A stretch of 64,000 nucleotides of DNA from Leifsonia sp. ZF2019 (GTDB lineage: Bacteria; Actinomycetota; Actinomycetes; Actinomycetales; Microbacteriaceae), in NCBI RefSeq assembly GCF_019924635.1, contig NZ_CP065037.1, positions 3,348,001 through 3,412,000 of the forward strand. The letters run 5' to 3'. Below are positions 49,589 to 56,851 of this stretch, one piece after another (within the stretch, counting starts at the first letter, position 1; each line of letters starts with the position of its first letter). The notes under the pieces are model-generated. The model was not told the origin of the DNA. It saw nothing but the letters and a program-made list of their open reading frames with translations, and did not search any database. Made by a program: the position numbers and the translations under genes.

Positions 49589-50439
49589 CGTTCCTCCTTC
49601 GAACCCATCATCGAGGCCGCGTCCCGGCGCTGCTCGATCCTGACGCGATAGCGCTGAGTCTCGCCGGAGCCGATCCGCGTCACCGACTCCGACGCTCGCG
49701 CGTCCACGATCCCGAGACCCCGCGACGTGCATGGCTCCCAGGCGAAGCAGTCCACATCCTCCAGCTCCTCCGACGCGAAGCTCGACCAGAGGACGCCGAA
49801 GGGGAGACCTTCCGCCTCGATGGTGACAGTCGGCCGGCCGCGAGGTGCGACGACCGTCAGCGACGGGGTCGTCCACTGAGCATGCCCTGTCCATCCGTCC
49901 GCCCGCGCCGTGAGAGGCAGTGTTCGGGGCGAGACGATCGCTCCTCCGCCGAAAAGAGCGCGCGGGAAGCACGGATGCTCGCCGAACGTGTAGCTTCGCA
50001 CGCCATCGCTCCGATTGGTGATCGACGTGGTCACGGTGAGCGTCCCCGGCTCGACCCGGATGTCACGGGCCACGGTCGCTCCACCACCGTCCAGGAAATC
50101 TCCCGAGACCGACGTCGTGAGCCGTGCGGCCTGCTCCTGCTCCACCCGCCAGGCGACGCGGGGCGCCCAGCCGTGCTGCCAGGTGTCTTCGTCGGGCGTC
50201 CCGGCCAGCGGGAACATCGGGAACCAGCCGCCCCGGAAGATGCCGTCGTCGAAGTCCCGCTCGGACCGCCGCCCCGGTGGGCCGGGGGCAGGGAGCGACG
50301 ATCGCGCGCCATCCCTTCGGTAAAGGAGCTCCACGCCACCGACCGCGAACGACGAGATCAGGCAGCCGTACCCGGGATGGATGACCGCACTCGTCTCTCC
50401 CGCGCCCGTCCCTCCCGCGCTCAGCCGGACCTCGGTCAC
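49585..50439 (-). CDS. Aldose 1-epimerase (mutarotase)-like protein
   Basis: A 284-residue galactose-mutarotase-fold protein. Recognisable are the early strand 'AVIHPGYGCLISSFAVGGVELLYR', 'GGWFPMFPLAG', the catalytic His in 'GEHPCFPR', and the late acid residues in 'FAWEPCTSRGL'. It would interconvert anomers so that the neighbouring SDR receives the right one. GTG 50439 overlaps the stop of the deacetylase gene (GTGA) and matches where the fold begins. Confidence 0.87.
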   Translation of the reverse strand: MTEVRLSAGGTGAGETSAVIHPGYGCLISSFAVGGVELLYRRDGARSSLPAPGPPGRRSERDFDDGIFRGGWFPMFPLAGTPDEDTWQHGWAPRVAWRVEQEQAARLTTSVSGDFLDGGGATVARDIRVEPGTLTVTTSITNRSDGVRSYTFGEHPCFPRALFGGGAIVSPRTLPLTARADGWTGHAQWTTPSLTVVAPRGRPTVTIEAEGLPFGVLWSSFASEELEDVDCFAWEPCTSRGLGIVDARASESVTRIGSGETQRYRVRIEQRRDAASMMGSKEER

Positions 50440-51170
50440 GCCGCGACCCAGGGCGCCGGAAGCAATTCCGGGCCGCCCGTGGACGGGTAGGTCGCCAGGG
50501 AACGGAAGCCCTCGGCGTAGGCGAAGCCGGTGCCCATCGCGCGCAGAGATGCCTGAGTCCTGGCATTCGCGATGTAGTCGTCCCCGTAAGCGATGCGCAT
50601 CCACTCGACCTGGCTGTCGTGGATCGCCAGAAGCTCCTCCTTGAGCTGCTGCGTCCGGGTCACGTCGACCAGCAGTTCCGGTGCCGGCCCGACACCGCCG
50701 AGGGTGTCCATGATGAAGAGATGCGGGATCTTGTCCAACGCCGCCAGCCGGGTGCGCACAAGAGGGACTGCCGCGGGGATCCTCGCATCGATAGCGACCT
50801 GGCCGGCGGTGCGGTGGTCCGGGTGGTAGTCCTCCTGCGAGTGCACGAAGACCACGTCGGGCCTCGCCTGCCGGTAGGCATCGATGAACCGCTCGCGGAC
50901 CTCACGGGTGTTGAAGAGCATCTCGTCCTGGAATCCCATCCAGATCAGTTCGGCGCCGAGCGCGCGTGTCGCCGCGGTCGCTTCCTCGAAACGTCGCTGC
51001 GCGATCGGGACGGGATCGTCCCCCGGGCCTCCCACCTCTCCATTCGTTGCGATGGCGAATGTCAGGCGCGCGCCCTGTTGCGCGTACAACGCCATCGTCC
51101 CGCCGCACAGCAGCTCGATATCGTCCGGGTGCGCGCCGATGGCGAGCACCGATGGCTCCGATGCGCTCAC
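50436..51170 (-). CDS. PIG-L family N-deacetylase
   Basis: A 244-residue zinc deacetylase of the PIG-L/LmbE family. The metal site is 'AHPDD' (13-17) and 'HPDH' (116-119). Members remove acetyl groups from N-acetylglucosaminyl compounds (GlcNAc-inositol, mycothiol precursors, diacetylchitobiose-type sugars). Within an ABC sugar operon it suggests that the imported sugar carries an N-acetyl group. GTG 51170 overlaps the permease stop (GTGA). Confidence 0.9.
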   Translation of the reverse strand: MSASEPSVLAIGAHPDDIELLCGGTMALYAQQGARLTFAIATNGEVGGPGDDPVPIAQRRFEEATAATRALGAELIWMGFQDEMLFNTREVRERFIDAYRQARPDVVFVHSQEDYHPDHRTAGQVAIDARIPAAVPLVRTRLAALDKIPHLFIMDTLGGVGPAPELLVDVTRTQQLKEELLAIHDSQVEWMRIAYGDDYIANARTQASLRAMGTGFAYAEGFRSLATYPSTGGPELLPAPWVAA

Positions 51171-51997
51171 TTGACACTCCCTGCTGTCAGTCCTTGGACG
51201 AGGAATCGTTGGCACAGCACCACCAGGATGATCCCGGGGATCATGCTGATGACGCCGATGGCCGCGGCTGCGCCGAAATCTGCTCCGGTCGGAGACTGCA
51301 GAAGACTCGAGAGGAGCTTCGTAACCGTCTGGGTCTGCTCCCCGGTGAATGTGACCGACAGCATGAGCTCGTTCCACGAGGCGAGGAAGGAGAAGAACGC
51401 CACGACGACGATCGCGGGGGCGATCATCGGCAGCACGATCCTCACCAGGCTGGAGAACTCCGAGAGGCCGTCGAGTTGAGCGGCCTCCTGCACCTCCTCG
51501 GGGAAGTCTTCGAAGAACCCGCGGAGCATCCAGATGGCGAACGGCACGTTGAAGGTGGAGAACGCGAGCACGAGCCCGACGTACGTGTCGATCAGCCCCG
51601 TGGCCGAGTAGACCAGGTAGAGCGGGATGAGGAGGATCACCGGCGGGAGAGCGCGCAGCGACAGCACATAGGTCGGAGCCGATCTCAATATTCCCCGACG
51701 CGCTCGGGCTATCGCATAGGCCGCCGGAACCGAGATGACCAGAGTCAACAACATCGACCCGAAGGCGACGATGAGGCTGTTCCTGATACTCGCCGCGCCG
51801 CCGAGATCGGCGAACAGCCGTGCGAAATGGTCGAACGTCGTCTGCTCGGGCACCCAGCGGAAGGGGGTCGCGAAGTAGTCGCCCGGCGTCTTCACCGATG
51901 TGAGCGCGATCCAGGCGATCGGGAACAGCGATACCGCCGCACCGACAGCGACGAATGCCGTCAGGGCGATCTGCCCTGCCACTGCGCGTGATTTCAT
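51167..51997 (-). CDS. Sugar-type ABC permease 2 (MalG-like)
   Basis: A 276-residue permease of the MalG/UgpE family, six helices, with the coupling-loop motif 'EAAQLDGLSEFSSLVRIVLPMIAPAIVVV'. GGAGGG precedes the ATG, which overlaps the stop of permease 1. No ATPase is encoded in the operon; such actinobacterial sugar importers often share one MsiK-type ATPase encoded elsewhere. Confidence 0.92.
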   Translation of the reverse strand: MKSRAVAGQIALTAFVAVGAAVSLFPIAWIALTSVKTPGDYFATPFRWVPEQTTFDHFARLFADLGGAASIRNSLIVAFGSMLLTLVISVPAAYAIARARRGILRSAPTYVLSLRALPPVILLIPLYLVYSATGLIDTYVGLVLAFSTFNVPFAIWMLRGFFEDFPEEVQEAAQLDGLSEFSSLVRIVLPMIAPAIVVVAFFSFLASWNELMLSVTFTGEQTQTVTKLLSSLLQSPTGADFGAAAAIGVISMIPGIILVVLCQRFLVQGLTAGSVK

Positions 51998-52866
51998 CGT
52001 CTTCCCTCCAGGACGCGGATCAGCCCGCGGCTGATCAGGACCGTGATCGCCGTCAGCGCCAGACCCATTGCTGCGGCGTAGCCGATGTCGAAGAACTGGA
52101 TCCCCTGCTTGTACACGTAGAAGCTGACGGTCTCCGTCGCCGATGCGGGGCCTCCCCCGGTCATGACGAAGATGACATCGAAGATCCGGAACAGGTCGAT
52201 CATGCGGAACAGCAGCGCGACCAGCAGGAACTTCCGGATGAGCGGAAAGGTGATGGCCCAGAACCGCTGCCATCCGCCTGCGCCGTCCACGCTCGAGGCT
52301 TCACCGATCTCTTTCGGGATCGCGGCGAGCGCCGCCAGGGCGATGAGCATCACGAACGGCGTGTTCTGCCAGATGTCCGCCAGTGCGATGGCGATCCGGG
52401 CCAGTGCACCGTTGCCCAGCCAGTCGAGACCGACCCCGGTGGCGGTCCGGACGGCGTTGTCGACCGGGCCCCACTCGGAGGTGAAGAGGAAGCGGAAGGC
52501 CATCCCCGCGGAGGCGCCGGACACCATGACCGGCAGCGCAAGCAGCGTCGTGAGGATCGCTCTCCCTCGCCGGAGCGAGCTGATCGCCAACGCCCACACG
52601 ACCCCCATGACCATCTCGACGGCGAGAGCCGGCAGCGCGATGAGCGCGGTCGTCGCGAGGGATGCGCCGAAGGCGGGGTCGGTGAACAGGCGTGCGTAGT
52701 TCGCCAGACCGACCGGCGTCGGCTCCGTCGACGCGAAAGAGTAGCCGTAGAACGATGTCCACGTCGCGTACCCCAGCGGGATCAGCACGAGTGCCGAGGT
52801 GAAGACGATGGCTCCCCCCGAGTAGCCCCACACGTAGCGCCCGGTGGACGCGTGGGTCGCACTCAT
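51994..52866 (-). CDS. Sugar-type ABC permease 1 (MalF/UgpA-like)
   Basis: A 290-residue permease with six helices and the family's coupling loop 'EIGEASSVDGAGGWQRFWAITFPLIRKFLLVALLF', plus 'IFVMTGGGPASATETVSFYVYKQG'. I chose ATG 52866, which overlaps the dehydrogenase stop (ATGA); the open frame upstream is not permease-like. Confidence 0.92.
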   Translation of the reverse strand: MSATHASTGRYVWGYSGGAIVFTSALVLIPLGYATWTSFYGYSFASTEPTPVGLANYARLFTDPAFGASLATTALIALPALAVEMVMGVVWALAISSLRRGRAILTTLLALPVMVSGASAGMAFRFLFTSEWGPVDNAVRTATGVGLDWLGNGALARIAIALADIWQNTPFVMLIALAALAAIPKEIGEASSVDGAGGWQRFWAITFPLIRKFLLVALLFRMIDLFRIFDVIFVMTGGGPASATETVSFYVYKQGIQFFDIGYAAAMGLALTAITVLISRGLIRVLEGRR

Positions 52867-53876
52867 CGCAGGAGTTCTTGTGCGCTCGGCCACTCCGACT
52901 CGACCGAGATCACCGCTTCCCGCTCGAGCGAGCGCTGGAGCGCGCTCAGCACCAGCACGGTGGCGAGGCCGTCGCGTCCATCGGGACGGAGCTGCCCGCC
53001 CTCCGCGATCGTGCGAGAGAAGTACCGGCACGATCGATTCCACCAGTCCTCAGCAGACCCGCCGGGCTCGGAATCCCACTGGACCGTGCGAGTGGCCGCA
53101 TCACCGCTCACGATGAGCCCCTGATCGCCCATGTCCAGATCGATGACCCCCGAGGACCCGTGGATGGTCAGCCTCAGGTCGATGTCGCGCTGATAGCCGG
53201 CGGGCATGTCCCACGTGCTCTCCAGGACGGCCGTCGAGCCGCCGACGAAGTTCAGCACGGCGGTCGTGGTCGAAGCGCCGCCGACCGCGCCGTTCGTGGC
53301 GTAGACCGACGCCACCCGGTCCCCGAGCAGCCACTGGACGAGATCCGCGATGTGGGACATCAGGAACCAGAGCGGGCTCGTCTGGTCCCTCCAGGCCAGG
53401 GTCGCGGTCTTGACGCTCTTCTCGTTGAGACACAAGAAGGCGTAGCGCGGGATACCGATGCCGCCCTGCTCGATGAGCACCTTCGAGCGCAGCGCCGCCG
53501 GGCGATGACGGTTGCCGAAGTTGAGCATGAGCTGCCCTGCGGACGCATCCTCTTCACGGACCATGTCGACGGCGTCGGCGACGGTCGTCGCGAGAGGCTT
53601 CTCGCACAGGACATGGAGCCCCGCGCGGAGAGCTGCGATCACGGGATCACGGTGGGCGAAATCAGGGGTGGCCACGATCACGCCGTCCAGTCGCGCACGG
53701 CCCAGCATCTCGTCGGTGCTCGAGTACGACTCTGGAATCGAGTAGTGCTCTGCGATCGCCGTCCCACGTCCCGGGTCGAGGTCGCAGACCGCGACGACGT
53801 CGGCATTCGGGTCGGTGGAGTAGGCGTCCAGGTACCTCCGGCCCATCACTCCGGTGCCGATCAGTCCGAGTCTCAT
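52863..53876 (-). CDS. Gfo/Idh/MocA-family sugar oxidoreductase
   Basis: A 337-residue NAD(P)-dependent oxidoreductase. An N-terminal Rossmann fold has 'GLIGTGVMGRRYL' (4-16) and 'VCDLDPGRG'; the family signature 'LHVLCEKPLATT' supplies the catalytic Lys at about residue 96; the C-terminal half is the alpha/beta substrate domain. Enzymes of this family oxidise inositols, glycosides or amino sugars. ATG 53876 is well placed after GAGAAGGG. It lies between the binding protein and the permeases, which binds it to the imported sugar. Confidence 0.9.
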   Translation of the reverse strand: MRLGLIGTGVMGRRYLDAYSTDPNADVVAVCDLDPGRGTAIAEHYSIPESYSSTDEMLGRARLDGVIVATPDFAHRDPVIAALRAGLHVLCEKPLATTVADAVDMVREEDASAGQLMLNFGNRHRPAALRSKVLIEQGGIGIPRYAFLCLNEKSVKTATLAWRDQTSPLWFLMSHIADLVQWLLGDRVASVYATNGAVGGASTTTAVLNFVGGSTAVLESTWDMPAGYQRDIDLRLTIHGSSGVIDLDMGDQGLIVSGDAATRTVQWDSEPGGSAEDWWNRSCRYFSRTIAEGGQLRPDGRDGLATVLVLSALQRSLEREAVISVESEWPSAQELLR

Positions 53877-53944
53877 GGTTTCCCTTCTCAGGTTCGCGGC
53901 GGGGGCCGTGTTCGCGGCCCCCGCCCGTGTCGGGTGGTGCGGTG

Positions 53945-55435
53945 CTACTCGGCCCACTCGGGTCGGTACTCGATGCCGATCTTCTTCATCGCGTCCTGCT
54001 GGTGCCGCCAGGCGGCCTGTTGCTTGTCCCGGCCCAGTTTGTCCGTGATCTTGTCCCACGCCGCTGCCGCAGCCTCGAGCGCCTGCTCGGCGGACTTCTT
54101 CCCGGCGAGCGCGTTGTTGATCTCTGACGAGAGCGCGAGAAGGTACTCGTTCGACCCGGGGATCTGCAGATCCGGCATGCCGGTCTCGACCGTCTGTTTC
54201 TGCACGGCGATGAAGTCGTCCCCGTATTCACCGTCGCCGGGGAACGCCTTCTCCCATGCCCCGGCGTCCTGGAACGAACTCGTGCGCCACGGGTCGATCG
54301 CAGTCTTGGGATCCAGTGCGAGGCTGAGCGCGTGCTCGGGCTGGGATATCCACTGCAGCAGGTAGGCGGCGGCCGCCGCTTTCTTGCTGGCCTTCGGGAT
54401 GCCGGCCGACCATCCTGTCGGCAGAGCCGGCCTGTGCGTGATGGATCCGTCGGACAGCTCCACGCCGGGCACCACCGAGACACCGACGTTGCCCGCGATC
54501 GTCGACACCGACGGATCCTGAGCCGCCTTTCCGGTCGACGACCACTGGATCACCATCGGAACCTGCTGCTTCACGAGGGCGGCTTCCAACTCCGGGTAGC
54601 CGAAGTTCAGAGTGCCGGGCGGCGCGAAAGGAACGATGTCGATCGAATCCTGCAGCGCCTTGACCCCCGACTCCGAGTCGATCAGCGGCTTCATGTCGTC
54701 GTCGAACCACACACCGCCGTAGCTGCCGAACTTGTTCGTCCACCACCAGGCCGAGTATCCACCCTGCTGCCACGCCTCTGCGACGCCGTATTTCTTCGTG
54801 CCGTCGCCGTTCCAGTCGTGTCCCGCGAAGTACTCCGCGACGTCGTGGTACGCCTGCCACGTCTTCGGCGGTTCGAGCTTGTACCCGTACTGCGCCTGGA
54901 ATCCCGCCTGGTTCTCCGGCCGCTCGAACGCCGCGACGTTGTAGAAGAGGTTGTGCTGGTCTCCATCCCAGGGGACCGTGTAGGTGGTGCCTGCCCAGGA
55001 CGTGTAGACGTCCCGATACACGGGCTCGATGTCGCCATCGTCGAAAGACAGCTTCAGTTCCGAGGCCAGCTGGTCCAGCGGCCTGAGGTAGGGGCTGTAG
55101 TCGGCCAGATTCGCGGGCTGCAGCAGAACGATGTCGTGACTGGACTTGCCGGAGCGGAACTCGAGCATGTCCTTCGTGTAGGCGTCCGCCGGTGGCACTA
55201 CGTCGAACTTCATCGAGATGCCGAGCTCATCGTGAATCTGCTTCTCGTACTTCTTGAAGCCCTGGACGTACACGTCGGCGATGGCGCTGATGTTCAGCGT
55301 GACGTCGTCGAACTTGCCGTCCTTCGGCGTCGGCCCCAACGCGTTCTCCGCCGTGCCGGTGCACGATGTCATCGTCAGCGCTCCCGCCAGCGCTATCGCT
55401 GCCCCTGCAGCGATTCGTCGCACAGTACTCGACAT
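53945..55435 (-). CDS. Sugar-type ABC substrate-binding lipoprotein (SBP family 1)
   Basis: A 496-residue lipoprotein with lipobox 'LTMTSC' (Cys25). Family 1 features include 'FRSGKSSHDIVLLQPANLADYSPYLRPLD', 'YTVPWDGDQHNLFYN', 'AWQQGGYSAWWWTNKFGSYGGVWFDDD' and 'LPTGWSAGIPKASKKAAAAAYLLQW'. The many Trp and Tyr residues fit a sugar-binding cleft. It heads the leftward operon. AAGGAG precedes the ATG and GntR-type sites lie 24-65 bp upstream, so the sugar-acid regulator probably controls import. Confidence 0.92.
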   Translation of the reverse strand: MSSTVRRIAAGAAIALAGALTMTSCTGTAENALGPTPKDGKFDDVTLNISAIADVYVQGFKKYEKQIHDELGISMKFDVVPPADAYTKDMLEFRSGKSSHDIVLLQPANLADYSPYLRPLDQLASELKLSFDDGDIEPVYRDVYTSWAGTTYTVPWDGDQHNLFYNVAAFERPENQAGFQAQYGYKLEPPKTWQAYHDVAEYFAGHDWNGDGTKKYGVAEAWQQGGYSAWWWTNKFGSYGGVWFDDDMKPLIDSESGVKALQDSIDIVPFAPPGTLNFGYPELEAALVKQQVPMVIQWSSTGKAAQDPSVSTIAGNVGVSVVPGVELSDGSITHRPALPTGWSAGIPKASKKAAAAAYLLQWISQPEHALSLALDPKTAIDPWRTSSFQDAGAWEKAFPGDGEYGDDFIAVQKQTVETGMPDLQIPGSNEYLLALSSEINNALAGKKSAEQALEAAAAAWDKITDKLGRDKQQAAWRHQQDAMKKIGIEYRPEWAE

Positions 55436-55458
55436 GGCCTCTCCTTCGTGGCATTCGA

Positions 55459-55500
55459 TTGTCTGGACAGGACAAGACTATGGTCGATTGTCGACATTCG
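55459..55500. promoter_or_regulatory. GntR-type operator region before the ABC operon
   Basis: TTGTCGACATTCG (55488-55500) repeats the first 13 bases of the site at 45898. A second inverted repeat, TTGTCTGGACAGGACAA (55459-55475, TTGTC-7-GACAA), lies nearer to the gene and may be a weaker second site. Confidence 0.6.
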
Positions 55501-55534
55501 TCAATAGTGCGTTCCCTGTCGCGCGGTGGCGGGT

Positions 55535-55822
55535 TCACCTGACCCCGGCCCGGATGGTCCGGGGGTCGTGCCTCGAGAGCCGATCGCGGCCGAGCGGGTG
55601 AGAATGCAACCACCATCGGTGCATGATCGGTCCCACGAAAGGCTCCGCGACTTCGTCCGGGTCCGTGACCCCACCACGCTCCAGTCGATGAGCGATAGCC
55701 GCCATCTGCACCGACCGGAGGGCGTCGCGGTACTGCACCGCGAGAGCGTCGTGCACCTGAAGCTCGGCTGTCACGGCGCGCAGCAGGGGCTCAAGCAGGG
55801 GATCCGTGAGTTCCGCCGCCAT
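55535..55822 (-). CDS. Hypothetical protein (uncertain)
   Basis: A 95-residue frame, 'MAAELTDPLLEPLLRAVTAELQVHDALAVQYRDALRSVQMAAIAHRLERGG...', predicted mostly helical in its first 60 residues, then Arg/His-rich. Third-position GC is high, which favours coding, but there is no good ribosome site and no family is recognised. Its ATG overlaps the ATG of an opposite small frame, so at most one of the two may be real. Confidence 0.3.
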   Translation of the reverse strand: MAAELTDPLLEPLLRAVTAELQVHDALAVQYRDALRSVQMAAIAHRLERGGVTDPDEVAEPFVGPIMHRWWLHSHPLGRDRLSRHDPRTIRAGVR

Positions 55823-55952
55823 GCCCACCAGCGACCCCGACGACGAGCGCCTGCGTGTGCTGATCGGTGACGACGCCCCTGTGCAGGTGCGCGCAGCGCT
55901 CACGCTGCGTCAGCAGGACTACGCCCGCGATCCCCGCTACAACGCCGACTGA
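55821..55952 (+). CDS. Small hypothetical protein (uncertain)
   Basis: A 43-codon frame with strongly GC-biased third positions, encoding an acidic-basic helical peptide ('DPDDERLRVLIGDDAPVQVRAALTLRQQDYARDPRYNAD'). No ribosome site and no recognised family. It diverges from the preceding frame with overlapping start codons. Confidence 0.3.
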   Translation: MPTSDPDDERLRVLIGDDAPVQVRAALTLRQQDYARDPRYNAD

Positions 55953-56163
55953 TATCCGAGAGGGTCATCGCGAATGCACTCCCCATCGATCTCCAGCGCC
56001 TTCAGCGTCGGGTCGAGGTGACTGGGCGCCACGGTGCTCGTGGTGAAGCCGACGGAGTCCTCCTCGGAGCGCTCCGTTCGCCCGCGACCCGGCACCCGAA
56101 TTCGGCCGACCACCCTGGGGAACCGCGTCGGAGGCCGCCGCGCGCACGCCGCCAGAGGGATGA
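55953..56163. other. Gap with a possible coding remnant
   Basis: No clear gene. On the - strand, about 56090 to 55937, the frame ending 'STVAPSHLDPTLKALEIDGECIRDDPLGYQSAL' looks more protein-like than chance and may be the tail of a lost gene, but its 5' part is Arg/Pro-rich and has no start signal. Confidence 0.2.
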
Positions 56164-56781
56164 TCACGCCCGGGCCGAAGCCTTCGCACCTGCGAGGAGG
56201 TGGCGGGCCCCCTGGTCGAAGCGTCGTTCCTCATCGGGCGCGAAGAGCCGGTCCGTCGCGGCGCGCAGCGCTGGTCGTGCGCGTGTGGCATTCTCGAAGG
56301 CGGCGCGTCGAGAGGTCAGGTCGTCGAGCTGGTCGGCGGCGGCTTGCTGCTCGATGACCGATCCGATGGTGAATCGGACCAGGTTGAACCACGCGTCGAC
56401 CGCGTCTCCGGCGTCGAGGATGCCCGCTTCGAGCAGGCGCGACGTCGCAGTTTCGCTGAGGTCGAGCATGTGGCGGCCGAGCGTGAAGGTGCCCGCGAAG
56501 ACGCGCCCGCCATCCCGGTGACGCACGAGCGCGGATCTGAAGTCGGCGAGGAGCGCGAGGAGCCGCTCATCCGGATCGGCCTCGTCGGCGGGGATCGCGA
56601 CCACTCCCTCGACGAGCGCGTCGGCGATGCCCTCCCAGAGTTCCTGCTTGGACGGGAAGTGCCAGTACAGCGAGGGAGCGCTCACCTGCAACCTCGTCGC
56701 CAGGGCGCGCATCGTCACCGCGTCGTATCCTCCTTCGTCGAGCAGCGCGACGGCTTCTTCGACGATCTCATCACGTTCCAC
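56164..56781 (-). CDS. TetR-family regulator of the monooxygenase-RidA gene
   Basis: A 205-residue TetR protein of the TetR_C class: helix-turn-helix at about 4-50 ('IVEEAVALLDEGGYDAVTMRALATRLQVSAPSLYWHFPSKQELWEGI') and a ligand domain with 'EQQAAADQLDDLTSRRAAFENA'. I chose GTG 56781, six bases after AGGAGG. It is divergent from the FAD monooxygenase fusion, separated by 50 bp that contain TAACA/TGTTA palindromes, so it most likely represses both genes until an aromatic or antibiotic-like ligand binds. Confidence 0.88.
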   Translation of the reverse strand: MERDEIVEEAVALLDEGGYDAVTMRALATRLQVSAPSLYWHFPSKQELWEGIADALVEGVVAIPADEADPDERLLALLADFRSALVRHRDGGRVFAGTFTLGRHMLDLSETATSRLLEAGILDAGDAVDAWFNLVRFTIGSVIEQQAAADQLDDLTSRRAAFENATRARPALRAATDRLFAPDEERRFDQGARHLLAGAKASARA

Positions 56782-56803
56782 GCGGCACCTCCTTCTTGAC
56801 AAT

Positions 56804-56851
56804 CTAACAGTGTTAAGGAGATCATGCGAATATGACTAACAGCGTTAAGGA
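56804..56851. promoter_or_regulatory. Tandem TetR operators, 32 bp apart
   Basis: CTAACAGTGTTAAGGA (56804-56819) and CTAACAGCGTTAAGGA (56836-56851) are near-identical direct repeats spaced three helical turns apart. The first contains the perfect palindrome TAACA-G-TGTTA. The second lies inside the first codons of the monooxygenase gene. Confidence 0.75.
56824..56835 (+). CDS. Three-codon mini-ORF (MRI) before the monooxygenase
   Basis: ATG CGA ATA TGA starts three bases after AAGGAG, and its TGA overlaps the ATG of the monooxygenase at 56832. The ribosome site is nearer to this mini-ORF than to the main start, so the main gene may be translated by restart. It could equally be chance. Confidence 0.25.
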   Translation: MRI

